DNA from: Flavobacterium sp.
GTDB lineage: Bacteria; Bacteroidota; Bacteroidia; Flavobacteriales; Flavobacteriaceae
NCBI GenBank assembly: GCA_025351785.1
Contig: JANXVF010000038.1
Location: 16,549-80,548, forward strand
Direction of reading: 5' to 3'
DNA: 64,000 nt
Under the pieces are notes generated by a model, which worked only from the letters and a program-made list of their open reading frames with translations, did no database searches and was not told the DNA's origin. The translations under genes were made by a program, and so were the position numbers. How positions within the stretch are numbered: position 1 is the stretch's first letter; each line of letters opens with the position of its first letter. Below, piece by piece: positions 18,845 through 27,650 of this stretch.

Positions 18845-19195
18845 TTATTTGAGAGAATTATCGTTTTCATTCGGAAAAACGAGCCAAGGTTTGAAGGTTT
18901 TAGCCTCTTCAAAATCTAAAGTAGCATAAGAAATTATAATTATAATATCTCCCTTTTGAACTTTTCTAGCAGCAGGACCGTTTAAAGTAATCTCACCAGA
19001 ATTTACAGCCCCTTTTATGACATAAGTTTCAAATCGTTCTCCGTTATTGATGTTTACAATAGAAACTTTTTCACCTTCAATTAGGTTTGAAGCGTTCATT
19101 AGAGCTTCATCTATAGTTATGCTTCCGATATAATTTAAATCGGCACCAGTAACTTTAACACGATGAATTTTAGATTTTACTACTTGAATTTGCAT
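18845..19195 (-). CDS. panD: Aspartate 1-decarboxylase, pyruvoyl-dependent
   Basis: The enzyme makes beta-alanine for pantothenate and coenzyme A. The 116-residue proenzyme shows [23 protein letters not shown]. The expected self-cleavage site is Gly24-Ser25, where Ser25 becomes the pyruvoyl group. [10 protein letters not shown] and [21 protein letters not shown] complete the double-psi barrel. It follows panC by 27 nt. A TACCTTTG box at 19200-19207 sits so close to the ATG that the transcript from it would be nearly leaderless. Confidence 0.96.
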   Translation of the reverse strand: MQIQVVKSKIHRVKVTGADLNYIGSITIDEALMNASNLIEGEKVSIVNINNGERFETYVIKGAVNSGEITLNGPAARKVQKGDIIIIISYATLDFEEAKTFKPWLVFPNENDNSLK

Positions 19196-19199
19196 AGCG

Positions 19200-19207
19200 C
19201 AAAGGTA
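19200..19207 (-). promoter_or_regulatory. Candidate -7 box (TACCTTTG) for panD
   Basis: On the minus strand TAnnTTTG ends 4 nt before the panD ATG at 19195. It lies in the 27-nt gap between panC and panD. With the usual distance to the start point, the mRNA would begin at or next to the start codon. Confidence 0.4.
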
Positions 19208-19222
19208 TTATTATTTTTTAAT

Positions 19223-20068
19223 TTAGAATGAAATTGTGTCAATCAATCTAATATTATTGATAAAAACAGCTATAAATGCTCTGTATTTTTTGTTTTTGTT
19301 TTTTCTGAAACACGATTTTAAAGTTGCCTCATCTGCAATTTCAAAGTATTCTAATTCAAAATCTGGATTATTTTTAAAGACATCGATAACATATTGAGTA
19401 ACTTTTTCTGCAGTTTGATTATCAAACATAATCTTTGCTTGATTGAGTGTTTTGTAAATTATTGAGGCTTTTTCTTTTTCATCAATTGATAATCTTTCGT
19501 TACGCGAACTCATTGCCAAACCGTTTTTTTCTCTAAAAATTTCACACCCAACAATTGCTACAGGAATAGCATATTTTGAAGTTAATTTTTTAATAATTTG
19601 TAGCTGTTGAAAATCTTTTTCGCCAAAATAGGCAGTTGTGGGTTTTACTATTTCAAACAATTTTTTTACTACAGTTCCAACTCCGTCAAAGTGACCAGGA
19701 CGAAATTTCCCTTCCATCTGATTTTCCAATCCGTCAAAATCAAAATGAGTTGCTGTTGTTTGATTATCATAAATATCCGAGACATCGGGTGCATAAACAA
19801 GTATGTTTTCTGAAATAGATTTTATTTTTTCAAGATCACTATCGAGTGTTCTTGGGTATTTTTTTAAATCTTCAAGATTATTAAATTGCGTTGGATTTAC
19901 AAAAATGCTTATTACAGTAATGTCATTTTGAGACAGCGATTTTTTTAATAAAGATAAGTGACCTTTATGAAGCGCGCCCATAGTTGGAACAAAACCAATA
20001 GTCTTATTTAATGATTTTTTTGCTTGTAAATAAAGTTGTAAATCGGCTTTTTTAGTATAAATCAGCAT
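19223..20068 (-). CDS. panC: Pantothenate synthetase
   Basis: The enzyme joins pantoate and beta-alanine with ATP. The 281-residue protein has GFVPTMGALHKGHLSL with the HIGH-like motif, VSIFVNPTQFNNLEDLKKYPRTL, YFGEKDFQQLQ and MSSRNERLS in the expected order and at the expected length. It heads the operon with panD, whose product supplies beta-alanine. A TAAGTTTG box is present upstream. Confidence 0.97.
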   Translation of the reverse strand: MLIYTKKADLQLYLQAKKSLNKTIGFVPTMGALHKGHLSLLKKSLSQNDITVISIFVNPTQFNNLEDLKKYPRTLDSDLEKIKSISENILVYAPDVSDIYDNQTTATHFDFDGLENQMEGKFRPGHFDGVGTVVKKLFEIVKPTTAYFGEKDFQQLQIIKKLTSKYAIPVAIVGCEIFREKNGLAMSSRNERLSIDEKEKASIIYKTLNQAKIMFDNQTAEKVTQYVIDVFKNNPDFELEYFEIADEATLKSCFRKNKNKKYRAFIAVFINNIRLIDTISF

Positions 20069-20091
20069 TGCAAAAAGTTTGTAAGAGGCTA

Positions 20092-20099
20092 CAAACTTA
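20092..20099 (-). promoter_or_regulatory. Candidate -7 box (TAAGTTTG) for panC
   Basis: This TAnnTTTG on the minus strand lies 23 nt before the panC ATG. It shares the divergent region with the plus-strand box at 20131-20138. Confidence 0.5.
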
Positions 20100-20130
20100 C
20101 TATTTTAGTATTTATCTACATAAAATTTCG

Positions 20131-20138
20131 TAATTTTG
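20131..20138 (+). promoter_or_regulatory. Candidate -7 box (TAATTTTG) for the starch-synthase-like gene
   Basis: TAnnTTTG lies 37 nt before the ATG at 20176 in the divergent panC/starch-synthase-like intergenic region. The -33 element is not obvious. Confidence 0.5.
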
Positions 20139-20175
20139 CATGCTTTTTATTGCACTAAAATAAATAATTCAATAT

Positions 20176-20979
20176 ATGGAAGACAAGAGGATATTGTATG
20201 TATCATCTGAAGTTGTACCTTATTTGGCAGAAAATGAAGTTTCGTTAATGTCTTATGATGTGCCTAAAATGATTAATGATCAGGGAGGACAAATCAGAAT
20301 TTTTATGCCACGTTATGGAAATATCAACGAAAGAAGACATCAGTTGCATGAAGTTATTAGGCTTTCTGGGATGAATCTTGTAGTCAATGATGTTGATATG
20401 CCTTTGATAATAAAAGTGGCATCGATTCCTAAAGAACGAATTCAGGTATATTTTATTGATAATGATGAATATTTTAAAAGAAAAGCAACTTTTTCTGACG
20501 AGGACGGTGTTATGTATCCTGATAATGATGAACGAGCTATATTTTTTGCAAAAGGAGTTGTCGAAACTGTGAAAAAATTAAATTGGGTACCCGATATTAT
20601 TCATGTTCACGGCTGGATGGCATCGATGTTGCCTGTATATATGAAACATTATTATAAGGATGAAGCCTTATTCTCTCAAACAAAAATTGTAAGTTCTATT
20701 TACAGTCAATCTTTTGATGGCAGTTTAGATCACGAAATGATAAACAAAATTAAGTTTGACGGAATTCCTGCCGATGCAATTACAGAATTAGAAACTCCAA
20801 ATTATGAAAATCTAATTAAAACATCTATACAACACTCTGATGCTGTGATAATTGCATCAAAAAATCTATCAGATAGTTTAACAAAATTTATACAATCTTC
20901 AAATAAACCTTTTTTACCTTTCACACCGAAAGAAGAATTTGCGCAGGCATATACTTCATTTTATAAAAATATGCTCTAA
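20176..20979 (+). CDS. Truncated starch/glycogen-synthase-like protein (GT5 N-terminal domain only)
   Basis: The 267-residue protein starts MEDKRILYVSSEVVPYLAENEVSLMS and contains GGQIRIFMPRYGNINERRHQLHEVI, YFIDNDEYFKRK and PDIIHVHGWMASMLPVYMKHYY. These match the GT5 N-terminal Rossmann domain. The second (GT1-type) domain is absent, and the K-x-G-G-L ADP-glucose motif expected after VVPY is replaced by AENEVSLMS. Full glycogen synthases have about 480 residues. It is therefore probably not an active glycogen synthase. No frameshift remnant follows; the next gene begins 23 nt later. The position between panC and a DUF4270 gene is, as I remember it, usual in flavobacteria. Confidence 0.8.
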   Translation: MEDKRILYVSSEVVPYLAENEVSLMSYDVPKMINDQGGQIRIFMPRYGNINERRHQLHEVIRLSGMNLVVNDVDMPLIIKVASIPKERIQVYFIDNDEYFKRKATFSDEDGVMYPDNDERAIFFAKGVVETVKKLNWVPDIIHVHGWMASMLPVYMKHYYKDEALFSQTKIVSSIYSQSFDGSLDHEMINKIKFDGIPADAITELETPNYENLIKTSIQHSDAVIIASKNLSDSLTKFIQSSNKPFLPFTPKEEFAQAYTSFYKNML

Positions 20980-21002
20980 ATCAAATTTAATAGTCAATAA
21001 AA

Positions 21003-22676
21003 ATGAAATTTAATATTTTAGCCAAGTCTCTTGTAATACTTTTTATAATATCAATTTTAGCATCTTGTGATAAAGATTACAATCAATTAGGAGCTAATAT
21101 TGTAGGCGATGATCATTATGGTTTAGATAGTTTATCATCGGCTGTGGTAGCATACAATCAATCTTTAGGTCCTGTACAAACTAATAATTTACCTACAAAT
21201 TTATTAGGATATTATAACAATACAGTTTTCGGAAAAACCAAAGCAAGTTTTTTAACTCAAGTAGGTTTAGCAGCGTATCAGCCAACTTTTTATCATGTTG
21301 ATGCCAGTAAAATAGATTCTGTTTACTTATATGTTCCCTATTTTTCTCATGTTTTAGCAACCGATGCTGACTCAGGAAATTCTACATTTCAGTTAGATTC
21401 TATTCAAGGAGCTAATAAAATTAAGCTAAGCATTTATGAGTGTACAAAACCTATCGAGAATTTTGACCCAAATCAAGGTTTAACGCAACAACAAAGATAT
21501 TTTTCTGATCAACAATCAGATTTTGATTCTTTTTTAGGAAATGGTGGTGTTCGATTGAATGACGATTCAGATGTAAGCCAAAACGATCAATTTGAATTTA
21601 AAACCAATCAAATTATATATTATAAAAATAAAGCTGACGGAACGCCTGGAACAGCTGGTGTTGATGCTGTAAGAGAAAGAGCAAATCCAGGAATGTTTGT
21701 TAATTTAAATAAAAACTTTTTTTATAATAAAATCTTCAACACACCATCTTCCAATTTATATAATGCCGATGGATTTAAAAATTATTTCAGAGGGTTGTAT
21801 TTTAAAGTTGATAACACAACAGATTCGCCAGATCAAGGAGCATTAGCCAGAATGAATTTTGCACAAGGAAGAATATATATTGTTTACAGAGATGATACAT
21901 CTGCAACTATTGCAACACCTATAAAAAAGACTTTAATAGTAAACCTTTCTGGAAATTCAATAAATTTCTACAATAACAATTTTAATTCTACCTATACTAC
22001 TGCTATTACAAACCCAAACACTACTGTTGGAGATGAAAAACTCTATATAAAAGGTGGCGCAGGATCGATGGCAGTAATTAAACTTTTTGGTGGATATCCA
22101 AATGTTGCATCTTCAGAATTAAATGATTTTAGAGCAAAAAACATTCTTATAAATGATGCAAGTTTGTCATTTTATATTGATAAAACTGCAATGACAGACA
22201 CTCCAGAACCTAATAGAATATTTTTATATGATTTGACCAATCACCGACCAGTTATTGATTACTTTTATGATAATTCTACAAGTTCAAGTACAAAATATAA
22301 TAAGTTTATTCATGGTGGAATAATCAAGAAAAAATCGGGTGATTCCAAAGGATATGTTTATAAAGTGAGAATTACCAACTACTTGAGAGGTTTAGTTAAA
22401 AATGGAAATGTCCCAAATGTTAAAGATACAACGAGCGTCAGACTCGGGTTGGTAGTAACAGAAAATATTTTAAATGCTTCTAATGCATATTTAAAAACTC
22501 CTTTTAACTATTTAGAAATAAATCCTCTATCAGGAATAATAGAAAATAAAACAGCAAAATATATTCCTGTAATGTCTGTTATAAATCCGCTAGGAACTGT
22601 TTTATATGGTACAAATTCAAATGTTCCAGATGATAAAAAAATAAAATTAGAAGTTTATTATACTAAACCTGATTAA
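21003..22676 (+). CDS. DUF4270 family lipoprotein
   Basis: The 557-residue protein has a lipoprotein signal (hydrophobic stretch then ILASC-D at about 17-22) and continues DYNQLGANIVGDDHYGLD, the usual DUF4270 N-terminus. Conserved later blocks include SVYLYVPYFS, NFNSTYTTAI, KGGAGSMAVIKLFGG and FLYDLTNHRPVIDYFYD. The family is large, envelope-located and of unknown function. It is followed 11 nt later by glmS, suggesting co-transcription. Confidence 0.88.
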   Translation: MKFNILAKSLVILFIISILASCDKDYNQLGANIVGDDHYGLDSLSSAVVAYNQSLGPVQTNNLPTNLLGYYNNTVFGKTKASFLTQVGLAAYQPTFYHVDASKIDSVYLYVPYFSHVLATDADSGNSTFQLDSIQGANKIKLSIYECTKPIENFDPNQGLTQQQRYFSDQQSDFDSFLGNGGVRLNDDSDVSQNDQFEFKTNQIIYYKNKADGTPGTAGVDAVRERANPGMFVNLNKNFFYNKIFNTPSSNLYNADGFKNYFRGLYFKVDNTTDSPDQGALARMNFAQGRIYIVYRDDTSATIATPIKKTLIVNLSGNSINFYNNNFNSTYTTAITNPNTTVGDEKLYIKGGAGSMAVIKLFGGYPNVASSELNDFRAKNILINDASLSFYIDKTAMTDTPEPNRIFLYDLTNHRPVIDYFYDNSTSSSTKYNKFIHGGIIKKKSGDSKGYVYKVRITNYLRGLVKNGNVPNVKDTTSVRLGLVVTENILNASNAYLKTPFNYLEINPLSGIIENKTAKYIPVMSVINPLGTVLYGTNSNVPDDKKIKLEVYYTKPD

Positions 22677-22687
22677 AGAAAAATATT

Positions 22688-24535
22688 ATGTGTGGAATTG
22701 TAGGTTATATAGGTCACAGAGAGGCGTTTCCAATTGTTATTAAAGGATTAAAACGTTTAGAATATAGAGGTTATGACAGTGCAGGAGTGATGCTTTTTGA
22801 TGGCACAGATTTAAAAATTGCTAAAACAAAAGGTAAAGTTTCTGACTTAGAATTAAAATCGAGTGAGATTACAATAAATGGTACAATTGGAATGGGACAT
22901 ACCCGCTGGGCTACTCATGGTGTTCCAAATGATGTAAACTCACATCCACATGTTTCAAACTCGGGGGACTTAGTCATAATTCATAACGGAATAATAGAAA
23001 ATTATGAACCTTTAAAAAAGGAGTTAATCAAAAGAGGTTATATTTTTAAATCAGATACCGATACCGAGGTTTTAATAAATTTAATTGAAGACGTTCAAAA
23101 GAAAGACAAATTAAAATTAGGCAAAGCTGTGCAGGTTGCTTTAAATCAAGTTGTTGGGGCTTATGCAGTTTGTGTTTTTGATAAAAAAAATCCAGATGAA
23201 ATAATTGTAGCACGATTAGGAAGTCCGCTAGCAATTGGCGTAGGCGAAAACGAATATTTTATCGCCTCAGATGCATCACCGTTTATAGAATACACTTCGA
23301 ATGCAATTTATCTTGAAGACGAGGAAATGGCGATTGTGCGTTTACATAAACCCTTAAAAATAAGAAAAATAAAAGATGATTCACTTGTAGATCCTTACAT
23401 TCAGGAACTACAAATGAATTTAGAGCAAATAGAAAAAGGAGGTTACGATCATTTCATGCTTAAAGAAATATATGAACAACCTAATGCAATAAAAGATACT
23501 TATCGTGGGCGACTTCACGCAAATTCTGGAATAATTCAAATGTCGGGAATAGAGGATAATCTTGAAAAATTTCTTCATGCAGACAGAATAATTGTAATAG
23601 CTTGTGGAACTTCATGGCATGCAGGACTAGTTGCAGAATATATTCTTGAAGAATTTACAAGAATTCCGGTTGAGGTAGAGTATGCTTCTGAGTTTAGATA
23701 CCGAAATCCTATAATTTCATCAAAAGATGTTGTAATTGCCATATCCCAATCTGGTGAAACCGCAGATACTTTAGCAGCAATAAAGTTAGCTAAGGAAAAA
23801 GGTGCTTTCGTTTTTGGAGTTTGTAATGTAGTAGGATCATCTATTTCGCGAGAAACACATGCTGGAGCTTATACTCACGCAGGACCTGAGATAGGAGTTG
23901 CATCTACAAAAGCATTTACAACACAAATTACAGTTTTAACAATGATTGCGTTACGACTTGCAAAAGCAAAAGGAACACTTTCTAACCCTGATTATTTTAG
24001 ATACTTACAAGAATTAGAATTAATTCCTGATAAAGTATCAGAAGCATTAAAAGCCACAAATGAGATTGCAAAACAAATTGCCTCAATCTATAAAGATGCT
24101 CCTAATTGTTTATATTTAGGAAGAGGATATAATTTTCCAGTTGCTCTTGAAGGAGCCTTAAAGCTTAAAGAAATATCATATATACACGCCGAAGGTTATC
24201 CTGCTGCCGAAATGAAACACGGACCTATAGCTTTGATTGATGAAAAAATGCCAGTTGTAGTTATTGCTCCGAAGCAAACTCATTATGATAAAGTGGTTAG
24301 TAACATTCAGGAAATTAAATCAAGAAGTGGTAAAATTATTGCTGTGGTGACTAAGGGAGATACACAAGTAAAAGAATTAGCAGATCATGTAATTGAAATT
24401 CCAGAAACATCAGACGCTTTATCACCTTTGTTAACTACTATTCCGTTGCAACTTCTGTCATATCATATTGCGGTTTTAAGGGGTTGCAATGTAGATCAGC
24501 CAAGAAATTTAGCAAAATCAGTAACGGTGGAGTAA
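22688..24535 (+). CDS. glmS: Glutamine--fructose-6-phosphate aminotransferase (isomerizing)
   Basis: The enzyme makes glucosamine-6-phosphate, the entry to peptidoglycan and lipid A amino sugars. It has 615 residues, near the family norm. MCGIVGYIG gives the N-terminal nucleophile Cys2, with GHTRWATHG and HNGIIENYE of the glutaminase domain (to ~220). Two SIS domains follow with ACGTSWHAG, ISQSGETADTLAA, STKAFTTQ and AEGYPAAEMKHGPIALID, and the end is PRNLAKSVTVE. No glmS ribozyme is recognisable in the 11-nt gap upstream. Confidence 0.98.
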   Translation: MCGIVGYIGHREAFPIVIKGLKRLEYRGYDSAGVMLFDGTDLKIAKTKGKVSDLELKSSEITINGTIGMGHTRWATHGVPNDVNSHPHVSNSGDLVIIHNGIIENYEPLKKELIKRGYIFKSDTDTEVLINLIEDVQKKDKLKLGKAVQVALNQVVGAYAVCVFDKKNPDEIIVARLGSPLAIGVGENEYFIASDASPFIEYTSNAIYLEDEEMAIVRLHKPLKIRKIKDDSLVDPYIQELQMNLEQIEKGGYDHFMLKEIYEQPNAIKDTYRGRLHANSGIIQMSGIEDNLEKFLHADRIIVIACGTSWHAGLVAEYILEEFTRIPVEVEYASEFRYRNPIISSKDVVIAISQSGETADTLAAIKLAKEKGAFVFGVCNVVGSSISRETHAGAYTHAGPEIGVASTKAFTTQITVLTMIALRLAKAKGTLSNPDYFRYLQELELIPDKVSEALKATNEIAKQIASIYKDAPNCLYLGRGYNFPVALEGALKLKEISYIHAEGYPAAEMKHGPIALIDEKMPVVVIAPKQTHYDKVVSNIQEIKSRSGKIIAVVTKGDTQVKELADHVIEIPETSDALSPLLTTIPLQLLSYHIAVLRGCNVDQPRNLAKSVTVE

Positions 24536-24545
24536 ATTATATATT

Positions 24546-24595
24546 TTTATCAAAAAAGTCACAATTTCAATTGAAATTGTGACTTTTTTGATAAA
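24546..24595. terminator. Bidirectional terminator, 50-bp perfect palindrome between glmS and the M48 gene
   Basis: Two 25-nt arms meeting at TTTCAA/TTGAAA are exact reverse complements with no loop or mismatch. Outer A and T runs make it a terminator for both converging genes. It starts 10 nt after the glmS stop and ends 18 nt before the M48 stop. Confidence 0.9.
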
Positions 24596-24613
24596 GTAAT
24601 TTAAGGAATTGTA

Positions 24614-25417
24614 TTAATCTAAATTTTTAATTTTGTTTTGAAATAATTTCCATTCAGATTGAATTAAAATTTGTGTTTTACTATATTTTTTTCCTTTTAT
24701 GTAATCTAAAATATATTTTGCTCTTTCCTCTGAATCAGGATGAGAAGAAATCCATGAAAATCCTATCATAGTACCATTATTTTGTGCTAATTCATACATA
24801 AAATCAGCCATAGGTTCTGGGTTTATGTTGGTTTTTAATAAATAATCTACCGCTGTTAAATCAGCTTCTTTTTCGAGCGATCTTTCATAAGCTGTAGATG
24901 AAAGTATTTTAAAAATTTCTTTAAGAATTTGACCCTCTTTTCCTCCAGATGTTGCCTCAAATATGAGAGTTAATCCAATTTCTTTTGACAATTTTTTCAT
25001 TACATGATTTTGTTCGATATGAGCAATTTCGTGACTTAAAACGCCTTGTAATGCTTCTTGTTTTTTACAGTTTAAGATTAATCCTGTGTACACTACAAGA
25101 TGATTGTTTGGTAAAGCAAATGCATTAATATCGTCTTTTTTTACAATATGAATTTTTAACGAATCGAAGTTGATTTTATTTGCTTCACAAATGGGTTTTA
25201 TCAATTTATCTAACAGCTTAGTGACACTATCATTTGTAACAATATTTTCGGTGTGAGCTACATCATCCCAAATCAAATCACCTATTTTATTTTCGACCTT
25301 ACTTGTTCGTTCTTTTATTTTAAATATCGAAACAAAATCAATATTCGAAAGCGCAAACCACATTCCAAAAAAACTAAGAAAAAGAATCAATCCCTGTAAA
25401 ATGGTTTTATTTTTCAT
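24614..25417 (-). CDS. M48 family metallopeptidase
   Basis: The 267-residue protein has one N-terminal membrane segment (about 6-26) and GVLSHEIAHIEQNH, with zinc ligands His129 and His133 and catalytic Glu130. SLEKEADLTAVDYLLKT supplies the downstream ligand (E-x3-D). SHPDSEERAKYI is a typical M48 end motif. It is probably a membrane-anchored protease of HtpX/Oma1/BepA type facing the envelope. Its first base overlaps the upstream stop, so it is the last gene of the TM2-DUF2752-DUF4870-M48 cluster. Confidence 0.9.
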   Translation of the reverse strand: MKNKTILQGLILFLSFFGMWFALSNIDFVSIFKIKERTSKVENKIGDLIWDDVAHTENIVTNDSVTKLLDKLIKPICEANKINFDSLKIHIVKKDDINAFALPNNHLVVYTGLILNCKKQEALQGVLSHEIAHIEQNHVMKKLSKEIGLTLIFEATSGGKEGQILKEIFKILSSTAYERSLEKEADLTAVDYLLKTNINPEPMADFMYELAQNNGTMIGFSWISSHPDSEERAKYILDYIKGKKYSKTQILIQSEWKLFQNKIKNLD

Positions 25418-25848
25418 TAAGCTTTACAAATTAAGTTTGTTAAATTTCCAAAAAACCACTGTCTAATATGTTTTCCTTTTCGAGTCTGAACCGCACAATA
25501 TATGGTTGAAGCAAATTCTAAAATATTAAAAAACAAGATTGTAAAAATATAACCTATATACTGGTTTGTGGTTTTTTCATTTCTAAAAATTACTGCAATA
25601 GTCCACCAAAATCCTACACTGTTAGCACAAAGTAGCGTTAATTGTGACAGTAAAGCTTGTGTACAATGCCAACGAACAAAAAACGTCGATTTTCGATTTG
25701 CCAAATAAAAAAAAAGAGTCGCAAATAAATTTACGATTGGCAAAGGTAAACCAGCGATAATGGCAACTAGCGACATTAAATAGCTGTTGGACGCTCTTTC
25801 TAATTCATGATCAGAAGGCTTGTATAAAAATGTTGTTTCTTGTGTCAT
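25417..25848 (-). CDS. DUF4870-like small membrane protein
   Basis: The 143-residue protein has about four hydrophobic segments. A leading ELERASNSYLMSLVAIIAGLPLPIVNLFATL, then FVRWHCTQALL, where a conserved H/Q follows a basic turn, recall DUF4870. It overlaps both neighbours (4 nt and 1 nt), so it is translationally coupled with them. The function of the family is unknown. Confidence 0.7.
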   Translation of the reverse strand: MTQETTFLYKPSDHELERASNSYLMSLVAIIAGLPLPIVNLFATLFFYLANRKSTFFVRWHCTQALLSQLTLLCANSVGFWWTIAVIFRNEKTTNQYIGYIFTILFFNILEFASTIYCAVQTRKGKHIRQWFFGNLTNLICKA

Positions 25849-26249
25849 AATCCTTTTTTAATATTCCAAATCCAATTAAATAAAACTAAAATAATTAATA
25901 ATAAGGCAATCCATTTAGTTTTAATAATTGCTTCTATTTTTATATAAGCATTAAAAAGAGTCTTTTTTTTAAAAATAATATCATAAATAATCCAAAAAGG
26001 GAAAAGTGTCATTATGATAAAAACAAAAATTCCAAAAGGATTTAGGTAAATTGAATTTAAAAATTGTCCTTGCCATATTAAAATTACGGCACGCGTTGTA
26101 CCGCAAGATGGGCAAGGAAAACCAGTAATTTTTTTTATCAAACAACCATTAAATTTTAAGTTACTTGAATATTGAATAGTATAAAATAAATACAGAAATC
26201 CAATAAAACTAGCAAATAACAAAACAAAATAAAACTTGTTTTTAGTCAT
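25845..26249 (-). CDS. DUF2752 membrane protein
   Basis: The 134-residue protein has three to four hydrophobic segments. GFPCPSCGTTRAVILIWQGQFLNSIYLNPFGI is the characteristic DUF2752 motif with the CPxCGxTR core. The paired cysteines suggest metal or redox function, but none is established. It lies 3 nt after the TM2 gene and overlaps the next gene by 4 nt. Confidence 0.88.
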   Translation of the reverse strand: MTKNKFYFVLLFASFIGFLYLFYTIQYSSNLKFNGCLIKKITGFPCPSCGTTRAVILIWQGQFLNSIYLNPFGIFVFIIMTLFPFWIIYDIIFKKKTLFNAYIKIEAIIKTKWIALLLIILVLFNWIWNIKKGL

Positions 26250-26252
26250 TAA

Positions 26253-26591
26253 TTAATAAAGAGAATTTTGAAACATTTCTAAATTTTTCTCACGAGTTGC
26301 ACCTTGAATTAGAAAAAAATCTACAATTGTCCAAATACCTATGCCACCACAAGTAAGTAATTTACCAATTCCCATTCCAGTATCACCAATATAAAATCGA
26401 TCTATGCCCAAGTGACCACCAAAAATTGAGATTATTAATGCTGTTGTCGGATCTTTAAACTGAAGACTGTACATTAAGTTTGATTTTGAATCGTCGATGC
26501 TTTCTAGTTTTTCTCTAATAAAAATTAAATGATGACTTTCAAAAAATTTAGAATTCATCATCATAAACATATCTACTTTGCTTGCTTCCAT
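26253..26591 (-). CDS. TM2 domain-containing protein
   Basis: The 112-residue protein has a soluble N-terminus of about 50 residues rich in Met, Lys and Glu. A TM2 domain follows: TALIISIFGGHLGIDRFYIGDTGMGIGKLLTCGGIGIWTIVDFFLI, with the GxxGxDRFY hairpin and two helices. TM2 proteins are widespread and of unknown function. It leads the four-gene membrane cluster. Confidence 0.88.
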   Translation of the reverse strand: MEASKVDMFMMMNSKFFESHHLIFIREKLESIDDSKSNLMYSLQFKDPTTALIISIFGGHLGIDRFYIGDTGMGIGKLLTCGGIGIWTIVDFFLIQGATREKNLEMFQNSLY

Positions 26592-26642
26592 ACTAATTTG
26601 TTTGGTTAGTTAATTTTAAGTTTGGCCATAAAAATATAAAAT

Positions 26643-27617
26643 TTAACTATATAAATCACAAATCTTGGCAACTATCGTTTGCGCAAGTTTTTCATGACTT
26701 TCAAAAGTCCAGCCTGCTATATGTGGTGTGAGTAATACATTATCTGCATAAAGCAGATATTTTAAGGCTTTTGGATGCTCGGATGTTTTATTTGTAACGG
26801 TTAAAAATAAATCTTCAAACGATAGTTTTTCATATTCTAAAACATCAAGTCCTGCACCGAGAATTTTGCCCGATTTTAAGCCTTCAACCAAATCGTCAGT
26901 AACAATATTTTTTCCGCGAGAAGTGTTAATCAGCCAAAAAGGTTTTGAAAATTCATTTATAAAATTGGCATCTACCATTTTATCAGTTTCTGGAGTCCAA
27001 GGAATATGTAAGCTTATTATATCTGAGTTTTGTTTTAACTCTTTTAACGAAACTTGCTTTGCATTTTCATCGCTAACATTTTTAAGAATATCATAGCACA
27101 AAACTTCAACATCAAAACCACTAAGCTTTTTCGCAAAAGATTTTCCCATGTTTCCATATCCTATTATCCCAACTGTTTTTCCATCAAGTTCATAACCACG
27201 ATGTCCTTCTCGAATCCAACTTCCAGCTCGAATAGATTTATCAGCCTTATTTAGCTTATTTAATAAGGAAAGTAGCATTGCCAAAGTGTGTTCGCCAACT
27301 GCATTTCTATTTCCTTCGGGTGCAGCAATTAATGTTATATTTTTAAGCGTCGCATATTCACAATCGATACTTTCCAAACCTGCTCCAACACGAGCAATAA
27401 ATTTTAAATTTGTAGCCTTGTCAATAAATGTTTTATCAATTTTAAATCGACTTCTAATGATTATACCTTGATAATTTTGAATTTTTTCTTCAATTTCTTC
27501 TTTTGTTGCTGTATAATCTTCTTCGTTTATAAAACCAGCTTTTTCAAGTTGATTCAATAAAATTGGATGATTACTATCTAAATGCAGAATTTTTATATCT
27601 TTTATGTTAACTTTCAA
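26643..27617 (-). CDS. D-2-hydroxyacid dehydrogenase (SerA-like)
   Basis: The 324-residue NAD-dependent enzyme has VGIIGYGNMGKSFAKKL (NAD-binding), INTSRGKNIV (substrate Arg), LDVLEYE (Glu) and LLTPHIAGWTFES (catalytic His) in order. It lacks the C-terminal ACT domain of long SerA forms. Phosphoglycerate dehydrogenase is likely, but the substrate is not proven by the motifs. It is the last gene of the mannose-synthase/pyrC/DUF4296 run, 33 nt after the lipoprotein gene. Confidence 0.85.
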   Translation of the reverse strand: MKVNIKDIKILHLDSNHPILLNQLEKAGFINEEDYTATKEEIEEKIQNYQGIIIRSRFKIDKTFIDKATNLKFIARVGAGLESIDCEYATLKNITLIAAPEGNRNAVGEHTLAMLLSLLNKLNKADKSIRAGSWIREGHRGYELDGKTVGIIGYGNMGKSFAKKLSGFDVEVLCYDILKNVSDENAKQVSLKELKQNSDIISLHIPWTPETDKMVDANFINEFSKPFWLINTSRGKNIVTDDLVEGLKSGKILGAGLDVLEYEKLSFEDLFLTVTNKTSEHPKALKYLLYADNVLLTPHIAGWTFESHEKLAQTIVAKICDLYS

Positions 27618-27650
27618 TTGTCAGAATTATTTCAATTTTCTAAAACTATA

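Noticed and set aside
20176..22676. Frameshift or pseudogene explanation for the short starch-synthase-like protein
   Set aside because: No second-domain motifs occur in any frame before the DUF4270 gene starts 23 nt later, so the gene looks intact in its short form.
22677..22687. glmS ribozyme upstream of glmS
   Set aside because: The gap to the upstream gene is only 11 nt, and no ribozyme core is visible.
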